Shown: positions 21,385 through 28,929 of the stretch, piece after piece
Position numbering within the stretch: position 1 is the stretch's first letter
How the letters are laid out: every line of letters starts with the position of its first letter
IMG/VR virus record: IMGVR_UViG_3300020176_000052
Span: 1 to 32,453 of that record
Length of the DNA stretch: 32,453 nucleotides
Direction: 5' to 3' (one strand)
Origin: a virus
Translations under genes and position numbers: made by a program
The notes under the pieces: model-generated
Database searches by the model: none
Seen by the model: only the letters and a program-made list of their open reading frames with translations
Told to the model about the DNA's origin: nothing

Positions 21385-23874
21385 TTATCCAAAAAATTGT
21401 TCAAGGTCGGCCACAGGTTCTACGTGCCAACCAATTGCGTCAAGAATCATCTTGATCGGATCAACAAAAGTTTTGCTGAACTGTAATTCATAGTCAATGT
21501 AACGATCAAGTTCAAGTTCGGTCGGAAGATGATCGGGAAAGGAGATGATATTCTGCTGAATAGGATTAGGCTTTTTAAGATATACAAACTTAATCTTATC
21601 ACCGCTTTGAATAAGAGGAAACTGCTTATCGAGTCCACGGTCCTTAATTGCTTTGTTATACAGCAGCGAACCTCTTACGTGAATAGGTGTACCTTTTTCA
21701 AATATAGTATTTGTGTTTGCCCACTTACGAAGAGCGTTAACACCACGGGGAAAGGCAACCTTATCCGCTGGAAGATCGCAGAAGTGAGATTTGAAAAGTT
21801 GAATTGCTTCTTGTGTTTTACCTTCATCACCAGTCATGATAATCTTGAACATTGCGTTCATAGCTTCTCGACAGACTTGCGGAGTTGAACTCTTGATAGC
21901 CTCAATACCCATGATCTTGATCTTTGGTTCTGCATACTGAACACCTTCATTGTTATGAACATTGAGGATGTATCGTTTCTTAGCAGTCCAGATTCCACGA
22001 TCGGCAATAGCTTCTCTTGCCATAACCATACGGTTGGTATAAGCGTTACTTGATTCGGCAAACTCATCAAAAGCTTTTACGAACATCGGCTCAATAGCTT
22101 TGGAACCAAACTCATCAAGGAATGCAACGGGATCCTTTGGTTTAAACTTATCAATTACGTCCTTTGCTGACACGTATAACGAGTCAGTATCAATCGCAAT
22201 AACACGATCCTTCTTTTCTTTGAGAAAGTCGTCAAGAAAATCATTTAACTTTTCTTCAGCATACTTAATCACAGCTTGGCCTGTTAGAGTAATTCCTGAA
22301 GCAATACGAAGATCAAAGTAACGAAAATATTTGTTACCACACGCTCCGTACAAAGAGTTAAGAAGAATCTTAACCGCCATCTGAGAAGTATCAAGTCTGG
22401 CCACGTCACCTTCGGCAACCTTCATTCCTTGCTTATCGGATTTTGAAACCTTTTCCAATCTTTGCTTGGCAAGAATCATATCATCTTTGATTTCAACACG
22501 CTTGGCATAAAGCTCTTCAACAATCTCTGGAATAATTCCCTTCTTAGCTTTACTAAACACAGCACCGTTTGAAGCACGTGCACCAATAGGATCTTTCATT
22601 GGGAGCAGCGTTTCGGGCGACATGTTATATTGAACAATAAGATTAGGATACAGAGAGTTAAGGTCAAATGACATAACCCAGTCATGCATACCAACGTGAG
22701 GTTCCTTTACATACCCTCCTGGGTAACTTTCGGAATAGTTGTCTTTGCTTGGTAACACGGCAATCTTTTTATTAGCCAGGCGGCGGAAGATAATGCTGTC
22801 CCATATTGCTGTAGTGCCAAGGGTATCTGTATAATTCACGCCGCCAAGATAAGCCATTGTTAGGACAAGCGTAATAAGGCCGAGCTTTTCTTCCATACGA
22901 TCAACCAGCTCAACATCCTTGATGTTATAGTCAACAAACATCTGATAGTCTGCATCATAAAGATCGCGGAGAGTACCAATCTCTGAATAGTCAAGTTTCT
23001 TCTCGCCAAGAACCACACTCGCAATATGATTAAGCGAATAAGACTCTTGGTTACCATAGGTATAAGCAAACTTCTTAAAGAGCTCCATGTAGTCCAATGA
23101 CTGAACCCCGCTTATATCAAAAGTAACTTGTGTCTTACCCATGATGGTAATCTCACGACGATTAATCTTACCCCAAGGTGAAAGACCTTTGGCGGTGTTT
23201 TCTCCAAGAAGAATCGCGGAGCGAGCAATAAGATAAGGAATATCAAAGAACCTTGTATTCCATCCCGTGATAACATCAGGTGTGTAATCAGGCTGAGACC
23301 AATGATCAATAAAGTCGTGAAGCATTTCAGCCTCAGATTCAAACTGACGATACTCGATTTTAAGGTGAGTCAGTTTAGATGCAGCCACATCATAAGGCTT
23401 TAAGCCCCATACACGATACCGATCTTCTTTACTTGATTTGTACGCAAGTGTAAGGATTTCGTTTGTGGGATTATCAACATCGGGAAACCCGTCACCGTAA
23501 CTCGTCTCAATGTCAAGAGAGGCGACATCAATGTTGGCGCGAGAATAATCAATTTCACCTGGAAACTGACTTTGAATAAAAGCAGGAATGTGACGGGTAT
23601 TGCCATAAAGGTTGAAGTCAGGTACTCCGTCATAAGTCTTTTCAAACTGTCGTACCTCGGCCATTGATTCAAAGCGCATAGGCTCAACCGGTGTACCGTC
23701 AAGCGCTTTCCATTCAGTGTCATCGGATTTTGACTGAAGAAAAAGCTGAGGACGGTAACGAATCTTTTCACGGACTTTATTCCCTTGGTCGTCGTAACCG
23801 CGATAAAGAAGTGAATTGCCATAGCGGTCAACACAGGTGTAAAACCCATTTTTAATGTGGTCGGTTTTTAGCAT
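21385..23874 (-). CDS. 43: DNA polymerase, T4 gp43 (family B)
   Basis: An 829-aa family B polymerase with proofreading. ExoI is SLDIETSYG (DIE at 121-123), ExoII is in TGWNTRFFDIPYL and ExoIII is in DYNIKDVELVDRM. Polymerase motif A is FDLNSLYPN, motif B is KILLNSLYGACGN and motif C is AIDTDSLYVS. The C-terminus ends in EQFFG, like the clamp-binding tail of gp43. The length is slightly below T4 (898 aa). The open frame continues upstream, but ATG 23874 lies exactly 6 nt after a TATAAT box, so the transcript is predicted leaderless. It divides from the plus-strand late gene at 23934 and is translated with the MazG-like gene behind it. Confidence 0.97.
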   Translation of the reverse strand: MLKTDHIKNGFYTCVDRYGNSLLYRGYDDQGNKVREKIRYRPQLFLQSKSDDTEWKALDGTPVEPMRFESMAEVRQFEKTYDGVPDFNLYGNTRHIPAFIQSQFPGEIDYSRANIDVASLDIETSYGDGFPDVDNPTNEILTLAYKSSKEDRYRVWGLKPYDVAASKLTHLKIEYRQFESEAEMLHDFIDHWSQPDYTPDVITGWNTRFFDIPYLIARSAILLGENTAKGLSPWGKINRREITIMGKTQVTFDISGVQSLDYMELFKKFAYTYGNQESYSLNHIASVVLGEKKLDYSEIGTLRDLYDADYQMFVDYNIKDVELVDRMEEKLGLITLVLTMAYLGGVNYTDTLGTTAIWDSIIFRRLANKKIAVLPSKDNYSESYPGGYVKEPHVGMHDWVMSFDLNSLYPNLIVQYNMSPETLLPMKDPIGARASNGAVFSKAKKGIIPEIVEELYAKRVEIKDDMILAKQRLEKVSKSDKQGMKVAEGDVARLDTSQMAVKILLNSLYGACGNKYFRYFDLRIASGITLTGQAVIKYAEEKLNDFLDDFLKEKKDRVIAIDTDSLYVSAKDVIDKFKPKDPVAFLDEFGSKAIEPMFVKAFDEFAESSNAYTNRMVMAREAIADRGIWTAKKRYILNVHNNEGVQYAEPKIKIMGIEAIKSSTPQVCREAMNAMFKIIMTGDEGKTQEAIQLFKSHFCDLPADKVAFPRGVNALRKWANTNTIFEKGTPIHVRGSLLYNKAIKDRGLDKQFPLIQSGDKIKFVYLKKPNPIQQNIISFPDHLPTELELDRYIDYELQFSKTFVDPIKMILDAIGWHVEPVADLEQFFG

Positions 23875-23880
23875 AATGTA

Positions 23881-23909
23881 ATTATACCATATTTTAAGCT
23901 GATTGTAAA
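23881..23909 (-). promoter_or_regulatory. Early-type promoter of gp43, leaderless, extended -10
   Basis: -35 TTTACA at 23909-23904, 17-bp spacer, TGg-TATAAT with the -10 box at 23886-23881, then 6 nt and ATG 23874. The predicted +1 is the A of ATG. Confidence 0.88.
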
Positions 23910-23920
23910 TACAAAAATAA

Positions 23921-23928
23921 TATAAATA
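23921..23928 (+). promoter_or_regulatory. Late promoter TATAAATA on plus strand, 5 nt from ATG
   Basis: The exact TATAAATA, followed by GAGAT and ATG at 23934. With the T4 late spacing of 5 nt to +1, transcription would begin at the start codon. It lies 11 bp from the -35 box of the divergent gp43 promoter. Confidence 0.75.
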
Positions 23929-23933
23929 GAGAT

Positions 23934-24737
23934 ATGGCGATTTGGCATAAAGATGATCAGGCTTACAACAGCAATAACACCACGCAATTTGAAGCGATGG
24001 TGCTTGCTGATAAAGACGGGAACATACTAAACACAAGTGGTGCCGCGTCAAACATCCCTATTGCTTCGGGAGATGTAACAGGATATTCCCACATCAATAA
24101 GTTTGGATACAGCGATGATATTTCAGCCCTTTCTACTGTATGGGACGGGCAAAACATCTATACATATTCCACTTCGGCAGGAGCCGTTACTGTAGAAAGT
24201 GATGCGTCTACAAATGGGGACGACGGGGCAGTTATTGAAGTTCAGGGTTTGGATTCATCTTATAATGTAGTTACACAGGATATCACAATTAGCGGAGCAA
24301 CTGGAACGGGTACTACTGATTTGATTCGAGTCTTTAGAGCAAAGGTTAAAAGTCCAGCAAGCGGTGAATCCACAAATGTGGGAAATATTGATATTGATAT
24401 TGCCGCTGCACTAAGAGCAAAGATTCTTGAAGGTAAGGGTCAAACACTTATGGCCATTTACACTGTGCCAGCTGGGAAAACGGCTTATCTTCTAAACCTT
24501 ACAATGTCTGTAGACAAAAACGTCGACGCTATTTTTCAACTAATGGTTCAAACATACGATGATGGAGCATTAAACATCAAAGGTCAATTTGGTACCTTTG
24601 GAACTCCCTTTGATCATCAGTATCCGGTTCCTCTTCGTTTCACGGAGAAAACAGATATTGAAGTAAGAGCTGATGCTGGCAACACCTGCGGCGGTGGAGC
24701 AACCTTTGATATTATCTTAGTAGATAATCCAAGCTAA
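23934..24737 (+). CDS. Probable virion structural protein (267 aa), only plus-strand gene
   Basis: A 267-aa protein rich in Gly, Thr, Asp and Asn with long beta-strand patterns and few charged helices. It is followed by a C-terminal beta-domain with KTAYLLNLTMSVDKN and FDIILVDNP. No signal peptide or enzymatic motif is seen. The composition and the late TATAAATA promoter directly before the ATG fit a virion protein (tail fibre accessory, decoration or tube-associated), which I cannot narrow down. It is the only plus-strand gene in the window and overlaps the end of the convergent secreted-protein gene by 4 nt. Confidence 0.75.
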   Translation: MAIWHKDDQAYNSNNTTQFEAMVLADKDGNILNTSGAASNIPIASGDVTGYSHINKFGYSDDISALSTVWDGQNIYTYSTSAGAVTVESDASTNGDDGAVIEVQGLDSSYNVVTQDITISGATGTGTTDLIRVFRAKVKSPASGESTNVGNIDIDIAAALRAKILEGKGQTLMAIYTVPAGKTAYLLNLTMSVDKNVDAIFQLMVQTYDDGALNIKGQFGTFGTPFDHQYPVPLRFTEKTDIEVRADAGNTCGGGATFDIILVDNPS

Positions 24738-25672
24738 CGGCGACGGCGACCACGCTTTCTAGTCTCATCATCAATATTCGGATCCGAATCGTTTAGCTTC
24801 TTTGGACTTTTGCCAGGGTTGCTCGAGTCGACTCCGTCGTAATTATTACCATGTCCGTTGTTTTGCTTTAAAGCCGTTTCTTCCGCCTCGGTGAGATTCC
24901 CCTCGCAGTCAACCGAACCAACGTCGGTCTCAACCTCTTCATAGAAACTGACCAGAAATACCAGATCCTGAAGATCAAACCCACTGCTATTCGCATCAGT
25001 ATGGGTCAGCTCGACCAGGTAAATCACATCTCTCGAGCCGATCTTTATCTTACCTTCCGAATCGAGAAATGGCAGGAGGAAGGACTCGATGGAGGGCTGC
25101 TGATACAGAGGTGTCGTCGTCGGGGGGACATCGCCATTCCGTAGAGCCCTGACGTTTTGGGAAACTGAACGGGAATCGAACGAGGAGCTCCAAGACCCGT
25201 TGGCGCGAACGTAGCGACCGCTGAAATCAAGTGTGTCCCCGCTAGCCAACTTTGTCGACCAAACAATCTTGTTTGGATTAATACGATCATTCGTATCAAA
25301 GAAAAAGCTTTTTGAGGGGTATCCATTTTGACTCACCCTTCCTTGCGTAGGTACCCATTCCCAGTGAACAACTTTATCACGCCAATTTTTCCAAATTCTT
25401 TTTACGGATGCGCCAAGTACCCTGACATCGGCAAAGACGCAACGATCAGCGCGAACCGTCCCTGTATTTTCGATGGACACAATATCCGAAACAGCCTCGG
25501 GAACAGTAACGCTCCAGGTTAAAGTAGGATGAGTCCCAGTCTGAACTTGGGTCGGATAAGCGCTTAGCGTCCCAACGGGAATGACCGGAGACTCTTCCTG
25601 TCCCAGCATCAAAACTGGAGCCGCCGTCAAAGCAGCGACCAATGAGGTGAATAATTTATTTTTGTTGTTCAT
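24734..25672 (-). CDS. Secreted protein with N-terminal signal peptide, possibly of bacterial origin (312 aa)
   Basis: A 312-aa protein with a signal peptide: MNNKNKLFTSLVAALTAA, then a likely cleavage near VLMLGQ. The mature part has PTLTWSVTVPE and DVRVLGASVK early, a Trp-rich middle, an acidic Asn/Gly/Ser linker and a basic tail ending RKRGRRRR. The codons look GC-richer than in the neighbours. The opening PTQVQTGTHPTLTW and the RVLGASV strand recall secreted proteins of marine Verrucomicrobia that I have seen, so it may be host-derived; that is memory, not a search. It has no visible promoter of its own and follows hsp20 after a hairpin. Function unknown. Confidence 0.7.
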   Translation of the reverse strand: MNNKNKLFTSLVAALTAAPVLMLGQEESPVIPVGTLSAYPTQVQTGTHPTLTWSVTVPEAVSDIVSIENTGTVRADRCVFADVRVLGASVKRIWKNWRDKVVHWEWVPTQGRVSQNGYPSKSFFFDTNDRINPNKIVWSTKLASGDTLDFSGRYVRANGSWSSSFDSRSVSQNVRALRNGDVPPTTTPLYQQPSIESFLLPFLDSEGKIKIGSRDVIYLVELTHTDANSSGFDLQDLVFLVSFYEEVETDVGSVDCEGNLTEAEETALKQNNGHGNNYDGVDSSNPGKSPKKLNDSDPNIDDETRKRGRRRR

Positions 25673-25683
25673 TTATTTTAATT

Positions 25684-25718
25684 GGATACCAGCTACCCGA
25701 AAAGGTAGCCGGTGATCC
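25684..25718 (-). terminator. Stem-loop after hsp20
   Basis: GCTACC-cgaaaa-GGTAGC (6 bp perfect) extends after one mismatch through ACC/GGT and GGAT/ATCC with a bulge. It lies between the hsp20 stop (25729) and the ATG at 25672. The absence of a T-run makes termination uncertain; it may stabilise hsp20 mRNA or reduce read-through. Confidence 0.45.
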
Positions 25719-25728
25719 AGTGGTTATT

Positions 25729-26157
25729 CTATTCAGAAAGAAATTCTTTTTCCGATTTACCGTTAATATCAAACACCTTTGGTTGAAGTTCCTCGGGTAT
25801 TTCCCTTTCAAGTGTAATTGAAAGAACTCCGTTTGCAAGCGTTACACCTTTAACTTGAACGTGCTCGGCAAGGTCAAAGGATTTCTCGAACTTTCGAGTT
25901 CCAATACCTTTATGCAAATACTCAACATCGCTAGATGCGGAATCGTTACCTTCAATTTTAAGCTGACTTTTATCAAGAGTAACCTTAAGGTCTTCTTCTT
26001 TAAAGCCTGCTACTGCAATCGCAATTTCAAATGCGTTATCCGAATGTTTAATAACATTATGAGGTGGATAGGTTTGATTGTTTTGCGATGATTCAATTCG
26101 ATCAAAGAATTGATCGAACCCTACTGTCCACGAACGTGGGATACTATATGCTGTCAT
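25729..26157 (-). CDS. hsp20: Small heat-shock protein Hsp20 (IbpA-like)
   Basis: A 142-aa alpha-crystallin-type chaperone. An N-terminal PRSWTVGFDQFFDRIE segment, then the crystallin core with IAIAVAGFKEEDLKVTLDKS, KGIGTRKFEKSFDL and the conserved ANGVLSITLERE near residues 108-119. The final hydrophobic tail is replaced by an acidic one. Hsp20 is a signature gene of environmental T4-like phages, where it may help capsid assembly or host protein stability. It is one of few genes here with a canonical Shine-Dalgarno sequence (AAGGAG, 7 nt before ATG), which suggests high translation. Confidence 0.92.
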   Translation of the reverse strand: MTAYSIPRSWTVGFDQFFDRIESSQNNQTYPPHNVIKHSDNAFEIAIAVAGFKEEDLKVTLDKSQLKIEGNDSASSDVEYLHKGIGTRKFEKSFDLAEHVQVKGVTLANGVLSITLEREIPEELQPKVFDINGKSEKEFLSE

Positions 26158-26164
26158 TTGTTTT

Positions 26165-26170
26165 CTCCTT
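26165..26170 (-). promoter_or_regulatory. Strong Shine-Dalgarno AAGGAG of hsp20
   Basis: AAGGAG on the minus strand, 7 nt before ATG 26157. It stands out because most starts in the window have none. Confidence 0.75.
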
Positions 26171-26255
26171 GTATTAAGCGAGTTTATGTTAGTCGGAACC
26201 CCGAAGGCATTCCTATTGACTGACCTTCTTGGCCAATCAAAATTGTGTTGTGCAT

Positions 26256-26555
26256 TTAACCGTAAAAGGCAGTCTTTGTAAAGAGTATGTCGTTTGCACC
26301 GTTGTCTCCGTCAAGATCTTCAGTTGCATATATCTCTTCATCATGGTCCTTGCGAACAAAGATACTTTTATTACCCTGTATAGCAATTACATTATCCTCC
26401 GATACATCATATCCTGAAGAACCAGAAGGTTGTAGATGGATATACCGAACTTGGGACTGGGTATTTTGAACAAATACCTGCTGAGCTTCTTCAAGCGTTG
26501 TAGCACTCCCTTGCCCTTCAGCATAGGTGGCTAATCCAAGCGGATGAATCTTCAT
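26256..26555 (-). CDS. Late structural-type protein, tandem paralogue 1 (99 aa)
   Basis: A 99-aa protein related to its upstream neighbour: both begin MKI(H/N)PL, have QQVFVQNT or QQVLVQNT followed by RYIH, then SIFVRKDHDEEIYA or SVLVRKDNDDEIFA, and end ILFTKTAFYG or VLFTKTGFYA. The beta-strand pattern and late promoter (26858-26865, before the first copy) fit a small capsid decoration or tail-associated protein, but the family is not recognised. Five nt separate it from the paralogue. Its presence next to hsp20 is usual for small virion-associated proteins. Confidence 0.7.
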   Translation of the reverse strand: MKIHPLGLATYAEGQGSATTLEEAQQVFVQNTQSQVRYIHLQPSGSSGYDVSEDNVIAIQGNKSIFVRKDHDEEIYATEDLDGDNGANDILFTKTAFYG

Positions 26556-26560
26556 TTGTA

Positions 26561-26848
26561 TTAAGCGTAAAAGCCGGTCTTTGTAAAGAGGACGTCAGTG
26601 GCGGCACCTGTTCCACCGGAGGCGGTGGAAGCAAAGATTTCATCATCATTATCTTTACGAACCAAAACACTTTGATTTGGCTGCAAGTAAAATGATGCAA
26701 TGCGCGTTCCTGTACTACCTTCTTCAACATGAATGTAACGGCCGGAGGAGGAAGTGTTCTGAACAAGTACCTGCTGTGAACGATCAATCGTGGAAGCTCC
26801 GGCTGTAAGAGAAGCGGTTGCTGCAATATTTAAAGGATTAATTTTCAT
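26561..26848 (-). CDS. Late structural-type protein, tandem paralogue 2 (95 aa)
   Basis: A 95-aa protein, the first of two paralogues transcribed from the TATAAATA box at 26858-26865, which is 9 nt from the ATG. It has a Thr/Ser-rich N-terminus, the VLVQNTSSSGRYIHVEE strand pair and SVLVRKDNDDEIFA. Divergence from the second copy is mainly in the N-terminal and middle segments, while the C-terminus is kept. I infer a small virion protein present in many copies. No enzymatic motif is visible. Confidence 0.7.
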   Translation of the reverse strand: MKINPLNIAATASLTAGASTIDRSQQVLVQNTSSSGRYIHVEEGSTGTRIASFYLQPNQSVLVRKDNDDEIFASTASGGTGAATDVLFTKTGFYA

Positions 26849-26857
26849 GTGTATTGT

Positions 26858-26865
26858 TATTTATA
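26858..26865 (-). promoter_or_regulatory. Late promoter TATAAATA upstream of paralogue pair
   Basis: Exact TATAAATA, 9 nt before ATG 26848. A second exact copy lies 16 bp further upstream (26874-26881), inside the regA stop region, mirroring the tandem pair before the gene at 7682. Confidence 0.7.
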
Positions 26866-26872
26866 CAAAATG

Positions 26873-27310
26873 TTATTTATACTGTTTCTTAACATTACCA
26901 ATTGAATATTTTTCCTTTAAGTTCCAATTGGGCTTATCAGCAAAAGAGATGATCTTAATCTTTTTTAGATCTGTGGTTTCGGTTATCTGATCGCGCTTGG
27001 CAAGGCGAATCAAACCCCAGTCAGAAAGAAGAATTGAAATTGTATTCCTTCGTCGCAGGTCATCAAGTGTAAAGTCTGCGCCTTTGCCATCTAGCATAAA
27101 AAGCTCTTTGAAGTGGAGGATAAAGTACCTACCTTGTTTATGAAGAATGTGGCAGCTTTGAAAAAGAGTGTTTCCATCTCGTTTTGAAGCAACTCCAATC
27201 CGTGAAAGAGTTTCTTTCACCTTTAAGAAATCGTCAGGTTCGTTTAAGTAGACCTCGAGCATATCCTCGGGTCGCCAATCAATGTAATCATTCTGTGAAT
27301 CATTATTCAT
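26873..27310 (-). CDS. regA: RegA translational repressor
   Basis: A 145-aa protein with strong T4 RegA features: EPDDFLKVKETLSRIGVASK, then LFQSCHILHKQGRYFILHFKELFMLDG, LLSDWGLI and the ending KEKYSIGN. RegA binds the initiation regions of early mRNAs and represses their translation. It has a short N-terminal extension (about 22 residues) relative to T4 RegA. If early mRNAs here are leaderless, the RegA target must lie in or right at the start codon, which is unusual. It follows gp62 with a 16-nt gap. An AATAAATA box lies 5 nt before its ATG. Confidence 0.95.
   Translation of the reverse strand: MNNDSQNDYIDWRPEDMLEVYLNEPDDFLKVKETLSRIGVASKRDGNTLFQSCHILHKQGRYFILHFKELFMLDGKGADFTLDDLRRRNTISILLSDWGLIRLAKRDQITETTDLKKIKIISFADKPNWNLKEKYSIGNVKKQYK
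26874..26881 (-). promoter_or_regulatory. Second late promoter box TATAAATA
   Basis: Exact TATAAATA overlapping the last codons of regA, 16 bp upstream of the first box. Confidence 0.45.
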
Positions 27311-27326
27311 AATCTTATTTATTAAT

Positions 27327-27767
27327 CTATTTCTTCCCGCCTTTATCTCTAAGTTTATGAAGCTCGGCTAATGCGGATTCTGTGAATAGCGGAAGGACTT
27401 CCCGCGCCTTTTCAGAGCTGTATCCATAATGTTCTTTAATAACCTCAACGTCCTTATCATCAGGTACCGCCTTAAACCATTTGCTAAATCTTCGACGAGG
27501 CCTGATTGTATTTCGTAAAAAGTCATATTGCATTCTTGCAGGAAGAGCTGCGTACCGATTCATCTCATTAGCAAAAAGAATCGTGTCTTGGAAATAAGAC
27601 AACGAGCGATTAACCATAAACGGAACATACGCCTTTTCAGGTGAATCAACCGACACAGCTTCTTCACTGTATGCGGTGGCATCCTCGAGAATATCCTTTG
27701 ACTTTGGACCACTGTTAATGTTTGAAACAATGTCGAAGAAGGAGAGCTTTTTTTCTTTTTTAGCCAT
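27327..27767 (-). CDS. 62: Clamp loader small subunit, T4 gp62
   Basis: A 146-aa protein starting MAKKEKKLSFFDIVSNINSG. With VPFMVNRSLSYFQDTILFANEMN it has the conserved block of T4 gp62, and it keeps the LPARMQYDFLRNTIRPRRR segment. gp62 forms the clamp loader with four gp44 subunits and loads gp45 on DNA. The length is shorter than T4 gp62 (187 aa) mainly in the C-terminal region. It follows gp44 with a single base between stop and start, so translation is coupled. Confidence 0.92.
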   Translation of the reverse strand: MAKKEKKLSFFDIVSNINSGPKSKDILEDATAYSEEAVSVDSPEKAYVPFMVNRSLSYFQDTILFANEMNRYAALPARMQYDFLRNTIRPRRRFSKWFKAVPDDKDVEVIKEHYGYSSEKAREVLPLFTESALAELHKLRDKGGKK

Positions 27768-27768
27768 C

Positions 27769-28713
27769 TTACTTCTTCCAAGTTACGTTAGCCATCAGCT
27801 CCGTCATGCACGCGACCATGTTCAGCTCTTTGTCAGCTACAAAAGCTGCTTTATATTGATAGTCAGCAAGAATAAGAACTGCGGAAGGAATCCCACTTGC
27901 GGTGGCATGGTCGCTTAAGACATCATAGATCTTTCGAAAGATGGCCGACGTATCTAGTGCTGCGTTGTTAGCAACCCAAGCTCGCATTGACTTAAAGTCT
28001 TTTGACTTGAGATGGGTAATCACTTCAGCAACAGATTCATCGCTGTTACCAATAAGAATGGCTGCGGGGATTTCACCGCTGCTGCCGTAACGTTGACACT
28101 CACCAATTACTCTCCGCCAATCAGGTGCGTGACGAATAATAAGTTCGGCAATAACCTTTTCATTATAAGTGACGCCTTCCTTGTCAAGGATACTTTTAAG
28201 GCGGCCCATGAATTGGCTTGCAAGACCAGCAAGTTGTTTCTTGTTTGTGTTAAACTCAACTACCGCGCATCGGCTATGAAGAGGCTCGATAAGTCGGTTC
28301 TTAAAGTTGCACGTAAGAATGAATCGGCAGTTATTACTAAACTCCTCGATAAATCCACGAAGTGCGGGTTGGGTACTTTGGGCGTTGAGGTAATCGGCCT
28401 CATCAAGAATGATAACCTTAATACCTCCGGTAAGACTAACGGTACTTGCGAATTGTTTGATCTTGTTGCGAAGAACGTCAATCCCACTTTCCTCTGAGCC
28501 GTTGATTAGCATCCAATCTAATCCAAGCTCGTTACACAGCGCTTTGGCAACGGTTGTCTTACCCGTCCCAGCGGTTCCAGAAAGAAGCATGTTATGCAAC
28601 TCTCCGCTTTTAACGATTCCGTTGAATGTGTCTTTAAGGTCTTTAGTAAGAACACATTCGTCAATAGTTTGGGGTCTGTATTTCTCGACCCACAAGAATT
28701 CACTTTTACTCAT
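27769..28713 (-). CDS. 44: Clamp loader ATPase, T4 gp44
   Basis: A 314-aa AAA+ clamp loader subunit. Walker A is GTAGTGKT (46-53), Walker B is IILDEADY (101-108), sensor 1 is FILTCNF, and the SRC motif is at 147-149, as in RFC-type loaders. It hydrolyses ATP to open and place the gp45 clamp. The predicted transcript is leaderless, because the promoter -10 box (28725-28720) is followed by 6 nt and ATG 28713. Its product pairs with gp62, encoded immediately behind. Confidence 0.97.
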   Translation of the reverse strand: MSKSEFLWVEKYRPQTIDECVLTKDLKDTFNGIVKSGELHNMLLSGTAGTGKTTVAKALCNELGLDWMLINGSEESGIDVLRNKIKQFASTVSLTGGIKVIILDEADYLNAQSTQPALRGFIEEFSNNCRFILTCNFKNRLIEPLHSRCAVVEFNTNKKQLAGLASQFMGRLKSILDKEGVTYNEKVIAELIIRHAPDWRRVIGECQRYGSSGEIPAAILIGNSDESVAEVITHLKSKDFKSMRAWVANNAALDTSAIFRKIYDVLSDHATASGIPSAVLILADYQYKAAFVADKELNMVACMTELMANVTWKK

Positions 28714-28719
28714 GATATT

Positions 28720-28748
28720 ATTATAATAAAATTAGGGGTTTATGTAAA
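28720..28748 (-). promoter_or_regulatory. Early-type promoter of gp44, leaderless
   Basis: -35 TTTACA at 28748-28743, 17-bp spacer, -10 TATAAT at 28725-28720, then 6 nt and ATG 28713. The predicted +1 is the A of ATG. Confidence 0.85.
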
Positions 28749-28750
28749 GG

Positions 28751-28837
28751 TTAATCTGTCATAAGATGAACCAGTTCAAAGGTGCATAGTAGTATTATGA
28801 CACCTCCGTATATTCCAAAAAAGGTTTCGTGTGACAT
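28751..28837 (-). CDS. Tiny single-span membrane peptide (28 aa)
   Basis: A 28-codon frame, MSHETFFGIYGGVIILLC then TFELVHLMTD, found between the tRNA and the gp44 promoter. Residues about 6-23 form one hydrophobic span. No Shine-Dalgarno sequence is visible. It fills an otherwise empty gap exactly and has no overlap with a longer frame, but an ORF of this length can arise by chance. Small phage membrane peptides often affect host or holin functions; none is claimed here. Confidence 0.4.
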   Translation of the reverse strand: MSHETFFGIYGGVIILLCTFELVHLMTD

Positions 28838-28847
28838 AATTAGTAAG

Positions 28848-28920
28848 TGGGCCCGGTAGGATTTGAACCTACGACCAAGGGATTATGAGTCCCCTGCTCT
28901 GACCACTGAGCTACAAGCCC
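28848..28920 (-). tRNA. tRNA with CAT anticodon, probably tRNA-Ile2 (AUA)
   Basis: A full cloverleaf: acceptor GGGCTTG with CGGGCCC (two G-U pairs), D-arm GCTC/GAGC, anticodon stem GGGGA/TCCCT with loop CTCATAA (anticodon at 28887-28885), T-arm GTAGG-TTCAAAT-CCTAC, discriminator A. The CCA end is not encoded. The body (GCTCAGTGGT...AGAGCAG, CTTGGTCG, GGTTCAA) resembles bacterial tRNA-Ile2, whose CAT is changed to lysidine-AT to read AUA, more than elongator or initiator Met. Met identity is still possible. Confidence 0.9.
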
Positions 28921-28929
28921 TCTTAGGAT

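Noticed and set aside
26190-26215. Hairpin with TTCG loop upstream of hsp20
   Set aside because: The stem is interrupted (2 bp, an internal loop, then 4 bp), too weak to call.
28012-28497. Plus-strand 161-codon frame opposite gp44
   Set aside because: Shadow of an AAA+ gene with complete motifs.
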